A DNA stretch of 64,000 nt from NCBI RefSeq assembly GCF_039962255.1, contig NZ_JAMPKY010000012.1:158433-222432 (forward strand). The letters are read 5' to 3'. A program made the translations under genes and the position numbers. Position 1 is the first letter of the stretch; every line of letters starts with the position of its first letter. Below, in pieces: positions 44,610 to 53,442 of the stretch. This DNA comes from Leptolyngbya subtilissima AS-A7 (GTDB lineage: Bacteria > Cyanobacteriota > Cyanobacteriia > Phormidesmidales > Phormidesmidaceae). The notes below the pieces were generated by a model. It saw only the letters and a list, made by a program, of their open reading frames with translations. It made no database searches and had not been told where the DNA came from.

Positions 44610-45656
44610 ATGACATCTGCTTTAACCCATTGGTCTGCCCGATTTTTTCTGGTCTTAGCCGGTACTGCTCTAATTACAAGTTGCAGCACAACTGGGCAAG
44701 ACAATGCTGATACCACCGGTGAGGCTACCGATGCCGCCGGTGCAACTTGTGCACCGGAATTAGCCGAAATTGATTTCGGCATCATCTCTACTGAATCCCA
44801 AGAAAACCTTAAAGCTCAGTGGGAGCCTTTCTTGGCAGCTATGGAGGCAGAGGTTGGTCGGCCTATCAATGGGTTATACGCCACTGACTACGCTGGCGTC
44901 ATTGAGGCTATGGGTGCGGGTAAGGTTCAGCTCGCCTGGTATGGCGGCAAGTCTTACGTTGAGGCGGCTGCTCGTTCTGATGCTGAAGCGTTTGCCCAAA
45001 CCGTCAACTCAGACGGCACCAAGGGCTACTACTCTCACTTGATTACGAATAAAGAGAACCCCATCCTTGAGAACATCGATGTTGAAGCCGGCGACGGAGA
45101 TCAGTACGTCATCAAAAATGCGTCTGATCTAACTTTTGCCTTTAATGACCCCAACTCTACCTCGGGCTTTGTGGTTCCCAGCTTTTATGTGTTTGCCAAG
45201 AATGGCATCAACCCAAATCAAGCCTTTGAAGAACTGGTGTTTGCGGGCAGCCATGAAGCAACGGCCCAGGCGGTCGCCAACAATCAGGTCGATGTCGCTA
45301 CCAACAACAGCGAAATCATGCTGAAACTCGAGCAAGGTGATCCAGAAGCCTTTGAGAATATCCAGATTATCTGGACATCTCCCATGATTCCCAGCGATCC
45401 GGTGGCTTATCGGAATGACTTACCTGATTGTTTGAAAGAGCAAGTTAAAGACTTCTTTTACAACTACAAAGATGCTGCTGTTCTGGAGCCACTAGGCTGG
45501 CAAGGCTTTGACCCGGCCGGTGATGCAGATTGGAATACTATCCGTGAGCTGGATCTCGGCCAAAAAATGATGGAAGTGCAGAACGACGCCAACCTGAGTC
45601 CTGAAGCGAAGCAGTCTCAGCTCGATGAGCTGAACAAGCAGCTCGAAGCTTTGTAA
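44610..45656 (+). CDS. phnD: Phosphonate-binding periplasmic lipoprotein PhnD
   Basis: A 348-residue PhnD-family binding protein. The signal ends in lipobox ITSC with Cys25. The binding domain shows FGIISTESQENLKAQWEPFL, QLAWYGGKSYVEAA, DPNSTSGFVVPSFY, SHEATAQAVANNQVDVATNN and WTSPMIPSDPVAYR, the usual ligand-contact regions. It captures phosphonates outside the inner membrane and passes them to PhnE. It lies between phnC and phnE. Confidence 0.93.
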   Translation: MTSALTHWSARFFLVLAGTALITSCSTTGQDNADTTGEATDAAGATCAPELAEIDFGIISTESQENLKAQWEPFLAAMEAEVGRPINGLYATDYAGVIEAMGAGKVQLAWYGGKSYVEAAARSDAEAFAQTVNSDGTKGYYSHLITNKENPILENIDVEAGDGDQYVIKNASDLTFAFNDPNSTSGFVVPSFYVFAKNGINPNQAFEELVFAGSHEATAQAVANNQVDVATNNSEIMLKLEQGDPEAFENIQIIWTSPMIPSDPVAYRNDLPDCLKEQVKDFFYNYKDAAVLEPLGWQGFDPAGDADWNTIRELDLGQKMMEVQNDANLSPEAKQSQLDELNKQLEAL

Positions 45657-45892
45657 GAGCCATAGGTAGGGTGGGATACCCACCAACTCTATCAAAGCGG
45701 ACTGTGGATTCGCTCTCCTCCAGGTGTAGGTGCATGCGTGCGTCTCGGTTGACACTGCGAGGCAATCTAGGGTGAGAGCGATGGCACGTCCAACAACTAA
45801 TAGAGTCACCAAAGGGCTTGATACTGCTCTACTCAGTCTACGAAAGCGCCTGAAGATTTGTAAGTTGCGATCGCACCTGACCTATTTACCCT

Positions 45893-46729
45893 ATGACTGA
45901 ATCTCCGGCTTCTATTCATTCTGATCAACTTGTCGCCTCGCCTGCGGCTCGCGATCTTCTGGCTAAAGAGCGCCCCCGAGTTACCCCAGTCCGCGTTGGA
46001 TACGTAGCCTTAGCGATCGCTGTATTGGTTTACGCAGGCCGACTTAGTGACCTGAGCTTTGTTGAACTATTCCAAGGCAGCGGCACGATGGCGGAATACA
46101 TTACCCGATATTTTCCGCCTGACTTTTCCAACTGGCGGTTTTACCTGAAAGACACCCTCGAAACCGTGGCGATGGGAATTTGGGGCACGCTGCTGTCTGC
46201 CATCCTGGCGGTTCCCCTGTCAATTTTGGCCTCAAGCAACATTTGTCCAGCCTGGATTGTCTTTCCTGTGCGACGGGTTTTAGATGCGATGCGAGCGATT
46301 AATGAAGTCGTTTTTGCGCTCATTTTCGTTGTTGCGGTCGGATTAGGACCCTTTGCCGGGGTGTTAGCGCTGTTTGTTCATACCGCCGGTATTTTGGCAA
46401 AGCTCTTTTCGGAAGCGATCGAGGCGATCGAGGTTGGCCCTGTAGAAGGCATCCGCGCCACGGGGGCAAGCAAGGTGCAGGAAATTATCTTTGGCGTAAT
46501 TCCTCAAGTGGTGCCGCTGTGGACTTCGTTCACACTTTATCGCTTTGAATCAAATGTGCGTTCAGCGGCAGTATTGGGAATTGTTGGCGCTGGCGGAATT
46601 GGTGTTTCTCTTTACCAAAGCTTTCGCGCCTTTGAATATCAAGACGTTTGCGCCATCATGATCATTCTGATCGTAACTGTTGGCCTGATTGATACGATTT
46701 CAGCCAAGTTAAGGCAGCACTTGGTTTAA
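45893..46729 (+). CDS. phnE: Phosphonate ABC transporter permease PhnE
   Basis: A 278-residue permease with about six helices. [28 protein letters not shown] and the EAA loop [35 protein letters not shown]-like region ([33 protein letters not shown]) are PhnE signatures; [19 protein letters not shown] ends the core. It is the only permease, so it would act as a homodimer. The 236-bp gap after phnD shows no gene. Confidence 0.92.
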   Translation: [278 protein letters not shown]

Positions 46730-46821
46730 TTCACTTCCGGCTCTCAACATACTGCTCAAGGAGTGACCCTTAGCGTTACCGTTGATGGCAGATTGGGAAA
46801 AGCCAGGCGGCAGGCTAGTGC

Positions 46822-46855
46822 TTGACATAAACTGCCATTTTGAATATTGTCAAAA
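46822..46855 (+). promoter_or_regulatory. Promoter and operator of the arsR-arsP operon
   Basis: TTGACA (46822-46827), a 17-bp spacer, then TATTGT (46845-46850): a near-consensus sigma-70 promoter. The inverted repeat TTTTGA-N6-TCAAAA (46838-46855) covers the -10, as expected of an ArsR-type repressor. The ATG at 46857 lies only 7 nt past the -10. Confidence 0.7.
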
Positions 46856-46856
46856 T

Positions 46857-47222
46857 ATGGAAATGAACAACCCTTCTGAACAATCTATTGAGGATATTGC
46901 TGCTGCTTTTGCCGCCTTGGGGCAACCATCACGACTGCGGATTGTGAGACTGCTACTGTCGGCTTACCCCAAGGGACTACCGGCCGGAGAGATTCAGAAG
47001 GAACTGAACATTTCTGCCCCGACCTTGTCTCATCACCTGGACAAGCTACGGCAAGTGGGTATCGTCACTCCTGAGAAAGACCGACAGTGGATTTGGTATA
47101 GCGTACGGTCAGAAGCGCTCAAAGATCTCATGGCTTTTCTTTTTGGGGAGTGTTGCACCCGCAATCACGTTGTTGAGATCAACGACGTTGCGGAAATGCC
47201 TACGCTAGACTGCTGCGACTAA
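46857..47222 (+). CDS. arsR: ArsR-family metalloregulator
   Basis: A 121-residue winged-helix repressor: AFAALGQPSRLRIVRLLLSA, LNISAPTLSHHLDKLRQVGIV and EKDRQWIWYSV. Two vicinal Cys pairs, GECC and LDCCD, sit in the C-terminal part; vicinal Cys pairs bind As(III) or methyl-As(III) in some ArsR proteins. The start at 46857 (or 46863) is chosen because the promoter lies just upstream, inside the longer frame that begins at 46782. The mRNA would then be leaderless or nearly so. The target is the arsP-like permease 76 bp downstream. Confidence 0.88.
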   Translation: MEMNNPSEQSIEDIAAAFAALGQPSRLRIVRLLLSAYPKGLPAGEIQKELNISAPTLSHHLDKLRQVGIVTPEKDRQWIWYSVRSEALKDLMAFLFGECCTRNHVVEINDVAEMPTLDCCD

Positions 47223-47298
47223 ACCACAAAAGCCTTGGCCTTTATTTCGATATTTGCCTAACTATCAAAAACCTAAATACTATGAGGACTAACCTCAG

Positions 47299-48342
47299 AT
47301 GGCAACCAACGTACTGACAAGACTGAATCGCAGTGTGCGGCGATGGGATGGGGCAGCCCTGGCGATCGCCCTGTTGCTTTTGCTCCTGGCACTTTTCGTA
47401 CCGGCGCAAGCGTCTGACAGCCTAGCTTTTACCGCTGCCAATCTATTAAAAGTCGCCCCCTTTCTGCTTTTATCTGTCGGCATCGCCGCCTACGCTCAGG
47501 CTAGTGGTGCCGACAATCTGATTTCTAAAGCGTTTCAGGGACGCATTGCGGTGATGATTCCCGTGGCGACCCTATTCGGGGCACTCTCGCCTTTTTGTTC
47601 CTGCGGTGTGATTCCGTTGATTGCCGCATTACTGTCGATGGGAGTGCCCGTGGCGGCTGTAATGGCATTCTGGCTGTCGTCGCCGCTCATGGATCCGTCT
47701 ATGTTCGTGCTGACAGTTGCCACCCTGGGGCTTCAGTTTGCGATCGCAAAAACCGTTGCCACCGTTTTGATTGGCTTACTAGGCGGGTTTGGCACCCTAG
47801 CTCTGATGCGCTCTGGATGGTCATCCACAGCCTTTGCCGATCCCCTAAGAGAAGGTGCCAATAATGGCGGCTGTGGTGGCAGCCGGGTTCGTAATCCTAA
47901 GCCGCTTGTCTGGCAGTTTTGGACACAACCAGAGCGACGGCAAAAGTTTTGGCAAGGGGCAGGTAACAATGCCTGGTTTTTGGGCAAATGGATGGCCCTA
48001 GCGTTTTTAATCGAGAGCCTCATGTTGGTTTACGTGCCGGATGGATGGATTCAGACTATTGCAGGTGATGGCGGTCTGCTCTCCATTCTTGTGGCTGCTT
48101 TGGTAGGCATTCCGGCTTATCTTAACGGCTATGCGGCACTTCCCCTAGTGGGCGGACTCATACAACAAGGCATGTCCCCAGGTGCAGGCATGACTTTTCT
48201 GCTGGCCGGCGGCGCAACCAGTATTCCTGCGATGATTGCCGTTTTCGCGCTGGCCCGCCGTCCCATTTTCTTGGCCTATCTTGGCTTCGCCTTTCTCGGC
48301 TCTGTGCTTGCCGGGTTGTTGTATACCGTAAGCCTAGGATGA
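47299..48342 (+). CDS. ArsP-like permease (UPF0718/PF03773)
   Basis: A 347-residue membrane protein with about eight helices in two halves separated by a Gly/Cys-containing cytoplasmic loop. LFGALSPFCSCGVIPLIAALLSMGVP carries the conserved CSC motif of the family, and GIPAYLNGYAALPLVGGLIQQGMSPGAGMTFLLAGG is the matching C-terminal motif. ArsP members export trivalent organoarsenicals such as methylarsenite. The neighbouring ArsR supports an arsenic role; other soft-metal substrates are possible. It overlaps the next gene by 4 bp. Confidence 0.85.
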   Translation: MATNVLTRLNRSVRRWDGAALAIALLLLLLALFVPAQASDSLAFTAANLLKVAPFLLLSVGIAAYAQASGADNLISKAFQGRIAVMIPVATLFGALSPFCSCGVIPLIAALLSMGVPVAAVMAFWLSSPLMDPSMFVLTVATLGLQFAIAKTVATVLIGLLGGFGTLALMRSGWSSTAFADPLREGANNGGCGGSRVRNPKPLVWQFWTQPERRQKFWQGAGNNAWFLGKWMALAFLIESLMLVYVPDGWIQTIAGDGGLLSILVAALVGIPAYLNGYAALPLVGGLIQQGMSPGAGMTFLLAGGATSIPAMIAVFALARRPIFLAYLGFAFLGSVLAGLLYTVSLG

Positions 48343-48980
48343 CCGTAAACATGCACCCCATCGAAGCCTTACCTGACGCAACACTCCAAGCCCACGGCCC
48401 GATTGCTGAAAAGTTTTTGCAGCAAGAGCTAAAGACTTTTCACGAGGCTTGCCGCTGGACGAAAAATTTGCCCTACGCCGCCAACTCCAACAGCGAAGAT
48501 TCTCTGATTCTGTTTGAGGAAGGCTATGGCAGCTGCACTACTAAACACGGGGCGATCGCGCGCTTGGCTCAAGAACATAACCTGCCAGTTCACAAGAATC
48601 TGGGGTTCTACCGTCTGAACGATCAAATCGTCACGGGGATCAACGCTCTGCTCCAACCCTATGGTTTGGACTTTATTCCCCAGATTCACTGTTTTTTGGT
48701 CTACGAAGAGTGTCGGGTAGACCTGACCGAAGGTAACTGTAACGGAAAGAACAAAACCATAGAAGACTACGATTTCGTAATTCAGGTCGCCCCTGACCTC
48801 CCTCATGCCCAGCAGCAAGCTTACTATCTAGAGTTTTTGCGGCGTTATGGGGTTTTCTCGCCCCAGTTAGCGACCTTAAGTGACACTACTGTTGTGGACC
48901 TGCTGGCGGCATGCGATCGCCAACTCAAGTATCAGTGCTCAATCCTAGTCGATGCCCTCAGCCTCGGCCAACCGGCTTAG
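48339..48980 (+). CDS. Transglutaminase-like fold protein coupled to the ArsP-like permease
   Basis: A 213-residue soluble protein. A candidate Cys-His-Asp triad is C66 (GYGSCTTKHGAIARLA), H117 (IPQIHCFLVY) and D128 (CRVDLT), the order and spacing of transglutaminase-like cysteine hydrolases. Extra Cys residues (EECR, GNCN) could bind metals. Its ATG overlaps the permease stop (ATGA), so it belongs to the ars operon. I do not know its substrate; an amidase or peptidase role linked to arsenic stress is inference only. Confidence 0.7.
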   Translation: MTVNMHPIEALPDATLQAHGPIAEKFLQQELKTFHEACRWTKNLPYAANSNSEDSLILFEEGYGSCTTKHGAIARLAQEHNLPVHKNLGFYRLNDQIVTGINALLQPYGLDFIPQIHCFLVYEECRVDLTEGNCNGKNKTIEDYDFVIQVAPDLPHAQQQAYYLEFLRRYGVFSPQLATLSDTTVVDLLAACDRQLKYQCSILVDALSLGQPA

Positions 48981-49043
48981 TATCTGTTGTTGAAGCCCAT
49001 TCGCTCGCTTCTGTTCTAAAGTGAGCCATCATGGCAAGGGAAA

Positions 49044-49197
49044 AATAATTCTTTAAGCTTGAGAGCAGATTTGAAGCCCAAAGGAAGAATAATTCTTTAA
49101 CGCCATCATGAGCTGAATTACAGCTATTGAAACCCTTCAAAGCCTTATATCACAAAGCTCATAGCAATCTAAATATTGGAATTTAATTCTTTAAATT
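49044..49197. repeat. Dispersed ATTCTTTAA repeats in a convergent spacer
   Basis: AATAATTCTTTAA occurs at 49044-49056 and 49088-49100, and ATTTAATTCTTTAAATT at 49181-49197; a partial CTTTAAC follows near 49211. The spacer lies between the convergent transglutaminase-like and diguanylate cyclase genes. Function unknown. Confidence 0.5.
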
Positions 49198-49250
49198 TGG
49201 GAAGTTAGCACTTTAACGGACAACTGGTGTTGGAACAATCGCGATCGCAT

Positions 49251-51047
49251 TCATTGAGCGAGAGGTGCACAAACTACCGTATCGCGCCCTTTCGCCTTTG
49301 CTTGGTATAACGCTTGGTCAGCTTGACGGATGACATCTCGAACCGATTGACCAGCCTTTGGAATCTGACTAGCAATGCCCAGGCTAATCGTGACGTAGGG
49401 ATGATCTATTTGCATGCACTTATTAGGAATTTGCAGACTTTTAACGGTTTCTCGAATTTCTTCGGCGATTTTGACTGCCCCCACTCGATCTGTGTCTGGC
49501 AAAACTACAGCAAACTCTTCTCCACCATAGCGAGCTAGAACGTCTGAGGATCGCTTGAGGACAAGTTGAGTTGCCCGTGTGATGTCGATCAAGCATTGGT
49601 CGCCTGCTAGGTGTCCATAGCAATCGTTGTAAATTTTGAAGTAGTCAATATCAAATAAAATGAGAGATAAGTGTTTCTCAGTTCGCAGCAATCGTTTCCA
49701 TTCGCTTCTTAAGAACTTATCAAAAAAGCGACGGTTCGAAATTTGCGTCAACGAGTCAAGATTACTTAACTCTTCTAACTTTTCGTTGGCCTGCTTAAGG
49801 GCTTGAAGGGCTTGGTCTAGTTGCTCGGCCTTAGAGTCAGCTTGGGCTAGTAAATCGGCATGGCGTAAGGCAACGCTAAACTGAGCCGCTAACTGTTTAA
49901 TAAAGTTAACTTCAGCTGAGTTCCAAGCGCGAGGGCGATCGCATTGATGGACGCAGAGTAATCCCCATAGGTCACCTCCTTTCATAAGGGGCACAACAAT
50001 TTGGGCCTTAACCTGAAAACTCTTCAGCAGTTCTACGTGGCATTGATTGAGTCCGGCCTGGGAGAGATTTGATACGACCTGTATCTGCCCCTTCTGATAC
50101 CTAGCGGCATACTGACTACCAAAGCAGTGATCGCTCACTTTAAGAGCGATCGCCGAATCGTATTCTGGCAATACATTCTCAGCGACAAACTCTCCGGAAT
50201 TGTATTGGGAATCGATATCGAATTGAAAAATAGCAACACGATCGGTGTGTAGAGCTTTGCGAACCTCGCGGGCTGTCGTTCTAAACAACGTGTTCAGATC
50301 GAGCGACTCACGAATGTCGGCAATCAGTTTAAACAAAATCTCTTGTTGCTCATTGAGCAGCCGCAAATCTTCGGCCTCGCGTTCGGTTGTCGCCATTAAT
50401 TCAGCTTGTTTTACCGCAAATCCGAGTTGATTCGCAACTTGAGACAAAAACTGAATTTCTTGATGTTGCCATTCATAGGGTTGCGAATGTTGATAAGCAG
50501 CTAATACCCCCCACAACTTTTGCCCAATGAAAATAGGTGCTGTAGCATAGGCACGAATGTGGAACTGCTCTAAAACCTCTATATGACATTGCGACAGATC
50601 TGCGGCATAAATATCAGAAACTACTAAGCACTCATTGGCGCGATATCGACCTCCCTGATGCTCTTGCAGATATGAATCATTCCAGACAGTATTCTGTCCT
50701 AGCCTGCCAAAATCCCAGCCTGGTTCAGCGAATTCAAAATCTTCAACAAATTCTCCCCCCCAGTCGTCAAAAAAACGATAGACGGCAATGCGTTCAATTC
50801 GCAGCAGCTTACAGGTTTCTTTAGTGGTGGTGCGAAAAATCATGTCCACATCTAAGGACGCCCGAATTTTGCTGATCACTCGGTAAAGCGCTTTTTCCTG
50901 AGCATCAATGGTTTCAAGCTGATGACACTTATCCTGTAGCTGAGCCTCTAGCTGATCGACACTGGGGATGCCACCAATTCGACAGGCTAAGTTAGCGATT
51001 AGCTTTGCTACTAGATAGAAGAGAGCACAAAACTTTCTGTAGAGCAT
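49251..51047 (-). CDS. Dual-GAF cyanobacteriochrome-type diguanylate cyclase
   Basis: A 598-residue protein: hydrophobic N-terminus (about 5-22), a short coiled coil (about 30-50), GAF1 (about 55-215), GAF2 (about 240-395), coiled coil and GGDEF (about 425-595). GAF1 has the bilin-attachment pair C154-H155 in LSQCHIEVLEQFHIRAY. GAF2 has C336-H337 plus a DXCF motif, D306-H-C308-F, the mark of dual-cysteine blue/green cyanobacteriochromes. The GGDEF active site is intact (GGEEF, 508-512), with the inhibitory I-site RSSD (499-502) exactly five residues before it. It should make c-di-GMP under light control. No EAL domain is present. Confidence 0.87.
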   Translation of the reverse strand: MLYRKFCALFYLVAKLIANLACRIGGIPSVDQLEAQLQDKCHQLETIDAQEKALYRVISKIRASLDVDMIFRTTTKETCKLLRIERIAVYRFFDDWGGEFVEDFEFAEPGWDFGRLGQNTVWNDSYLQEHQGGRYRANECLVVSDIYAADLSQCHIEVLEQFHIRAYATAPIFIGQKLWGVLAAYQHSQPYEWQHQEIQFLSQVANQLGFAVKQAELMATTEREAEDLRLLNEQQEILFKLIADIRESLDLNTLFRTTAREVRKALHTDRVAIFQFDIDSQYNSGEFVAENVLPEYDSAIALKVSDHCFGSQYAARYQKGQIQVVSNLSQAGLNQCHVELLKSFQVKAQIVVPLMKGGDLWGLLCVHQCDRPRAWNSAEVNFIKQLAAQFSVALRHADLLAQADSKAEQLDQALQALKQANEKLEELSNLDSLTQISNRRFFDKFLRSEWKRLLRTEKHLSLILFDIDYFKIYNDCYGHLAGDQCLIDITRATQLVLKRSSDVLARYGGEEFAVVLPDTDRVGAVKIAEEIRETVKSLQIPNKCMQIDHPYVTISLGIASQIPKAGQSVRDVIRQADQALYQAKAKGRDTVVCAPLAQ

Positions 51048-51551
51048 AGTATCGAAGATCAGCGCTTACCAAAGCTATAGAGGGATCATGGCCTGCGTCA
51101 TTAGCAGCACAGGCGATCGCCTGCACCATTGAGAACAGCATAATGGGAGAGAAGTGTATCGCACCTTACATTACCCTCATACGTAATTCTGCCCTTCAAG
51201 CTCTTAATATCCACCTCCCCTGATTAGGTAAAGTTATATGTATGTAGTCAAGTTTTGTAGATAAGCTAGTGTTTTAGAGAAGAATATGCAGCCCAGAAAA
51301 CGCTAAATTCAGCTGTTTTAGCGGTTGGAAGATGAAGCACCGGAACATCACAGTCTCTCCTAAAGGTAGGCTGAGGGCGGCTGCAGGTTTACGGAGACTA
51401 GAACGTTGGTAAATAACTATCCCGTTTGGTATGTAGGCGATCCATCAAGTTCGTGTGGTTGAAGCAACCGCTTTATTCTGGGTCAAAACGAGATTTAATG
51501 GGTTTTATGCTGTTTTCTCAGCAATCGTAGTGTCGAGTCCATGGCGATTTT
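51048..51551. other. Intergenic, no gene recognised
   Basis: About 500 bp between two minus-strand genes; it should include the promoter of the cyclase gene near 51050-51200. No open frame, repeat or RNA that I can support. Confidence 0.45.
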
Positions 51552-52256
51552 CTAGCACGGTTCTTTTGTAGGGTCGCACACAGTGGCTGGGTCTTCGCCC
51601 TCTGACGAGGCTTCTATGGGTAGCAGGCTAGGCTCAAAAGCTAGGCTGTCGAGAATGGTTTTGGCCGCTGGCCAGTAAGCATCTGTCATTGCGGTCGGGT
51701 ACAGCAAGATTACCTGCACCGCTTGGCCAGCGGCTTCGCCGACTAAGACATGACCGGCCTGCTGCTGCTCAGTGCTGAAGTCAAACACCCGTTCAACCCA
51801 GGGATAGGCGTTGAGTGCTGCATTCGATTGCCCCTCACGCAGAGTCCAACCGTTGATTTCAAGTAAACCATTGGGTCCGGTAACAAACGGTATCAGGTCA
51901 TCTAAGGATGAGCCCCCTGCCGGCAAAAAGACTTGCACTCGGGCTTCATCTAAGGCAGTGTTTTGAGGTTTGAAATCGAAAAATGCGCCGAGTCCTTCAT
52001 CACTGCTGCTGCTAGTGACTTCCATGGTATCGGGATATCGAGCTGTGATCGGAATACTATTGGCCGTCTCATCAAAGGTTTGTAGGTTGGCCTGAGCCTC
52101 TAGTTCAGCTGTCTCGCTCTCAGCGGGCAACGGTTCAGCGTTGGACTCTAGGTCATCATTCTCAGGGGTTGAGGGGTTAGGCGTACAGGCCGCGCTAGTA
52201 ACCATCAAAAGACTGACGGCTATGGTCGTCAAAAGTCGCTTTTGCTCAGGTTTCAT
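51552..52256 (-). CDS. Lipoprotein of unknown function
   Basis: A 234-residue protein with signal and lipobox TSAAC (Cys24), followed by an acidic Pro/Ser/Glu linker and a C-terminal domain of about 150 residues (TMEVTSSSSDEGLGAFFDF, VQVFLPAGGSSLDDLI, GQAVQVILLYP). The C-terminus ends with two Cys (TVCDPTKEPC). No family recognised. It is the last gene of a minus-strand group with the YaiI-like gene 63 bp upstream. Confidence 0.7.
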   Translation of the reverse strand: MKPEQKRLLTTIAVSLLMVTSAACTPNPSTPENDDLESNAEPLPAESETAELEAQANLQTFDETANSIPITARYPDTMEVTSSSSDEGLGAFFDFKPQNTALDEARVQVFLPAGGSSLDDLIPFVTGPNGLLEINGWTLREGQSNAALNAYPWVERVFDFSTEQQQAGHVLVGEAAGQAVQVILLYPTAMTDAYWPAAKTILDSLAFEPSLLPIEASSEGEDPATVCDPTKEPC

Positions 52257-52319
52257 AGCCGTTCCTCACTGAGAAAAGATGAAGTTCACAAAGACCAATA
52301 GCAATTGGGCAGCCAATGC

Positions 52320-52769
52320 CTATTTTCTGTGTTTGGTCAAAAAGCGGTCGAGCTGATTGGCAAATGCGGCTGTATCTCGTTGACTAAACGGGGGAGGGCC
52401 GCCGGTTTCTACCCCACCGTTGCGCAGCTCGTTTAGGAAATTTCGCATCGACAAGCGCTCTCGAATATTGCCGCGATCGTAGAATTCACCTCGAGGATTG
52501 AGGGCATAGGCACCTTTCTCAATAGCTTCAGCAGCTAGAGGAATATCGGCTGTGACCACCAAATCGCCAGACTGTAGGTGCTGCACGATATAGCTATCTG
52601 CTACATCTAAACCCGATCGCACCAGGACAGACTCAATGTAGGAAGACCCTGGAATTTGTAGTTCTTGATTGGCGACTAGGATAGTCTTGATCTCAACTCG
52701 TTTGGCAGCCCGAAACAGGATCTCTTTAATCACATTAGGGCAAGCGTCGGCATCAACCCATATCTGCAT
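52320..52769 (-). CDS. YaiI/YqxD family protein (DUF188)
   Basis: A 149-residue PIN-like protein. [22 protein letters not shown] is the family signature, with [34 protein letters not shown] and [26 protein letters not shown] following. The conserved acidic residues suggest a nuclease-like metal site, but function is not established. Full length for the family. Confidence 0.92.
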   Translation of the reverse strand: MQIWVDADACPNVIKEILFRAAKRVEIKTILVANQELQIPGSSYIESVLVRSGLDVADSYIVQHLQSGDLVVTADIPLAAEAIEKGAYALNPRGEFYDRGNIRERLSMRNFLNELRNGGVETGGPPPFSQRDTAAFANQLDRFLTKHRK

Positions 52770-52822
52770 AATCAGTGCTAGTGTCTAGATCTTTGGACAA
52801 CTTCGACAGCTGAATCAATCGT

Positions 52823-53230
52823 TTATTCACCAATGCGCGATCGCAGATTTTCTACCGACCCTAACCAATCCTCGTAATCGCCGCTATCTTGCCACAGTTC
52901 TAACATCTCCGAGTCTTCGCTCAAAATGCGATCAATGGCCGCCCGCGCCTGCGCCAGTAGTGCAGGCTCTGGCTGCACATTGACCTGCGCGACCCAATCG
53001 TCAACCGGTTCGGTGTAGGCATTGCGATCGCCCCAGTTACCGTTGAGTCGGGCAATCACCTCAATTGCCGCTAATGCGATCGCCGCATCCGCCGCGTCTA
53101 GATAATCGCTCTCAGCTAACACCCCGTTGATAGCCGCTTCGACCAGCGATAGATCGTCAGATTTTGTCAGCTCAATGACCCAATCGGCGGCGTCATCATT
53201 GCCAAAGGCATCTACAGACCAAGTTCCCAT
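52823..53230 (-). CDS. DUF4259-family protein
   Basis: A 135-residue soluble acidic protein beginning MGTWSVDAFGNDDAADWVIEL, the DUF4259 signature. LDAADAAIALAAIEVIARLNG and QDSGDYEDWLGSVENLRSRI complete it. Function unknown; some relatives occur next to toxin-immunity loci, but nothing here supports that. Confidence 0.85.
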   Translation of the reverse strand: MGTWSVDAFGNDDAADWVIELTKSDDLSLVEAAINGVLAESDYLDAADAAIALAAIEVIARLNGNWGDRNAYTEPVDDWVAQVNVQPEPALLAQARAAIDRILSEDSEMLELWQDSGDYEDWLGSVENLRSRIGE

Positions 53231-53442
53231 GTCACGCTCCTAGATATCTACTCAATGACCAACTCACCCGATCATAAAACGAATGTTTAGGTTAATCGCC
53301 TGCGCTCTAATCCCACTGAATTGAGGAATAGAGCGCTAGCGATCGCATTGACGCTGACTCCTGGTTGCGTGCGGTGTTTCATCAGCAACCTTGGGGATGC
53401 AGCACGCTACGCCCTCAAGGATTGCTGATTTAGCTCCGGTGT

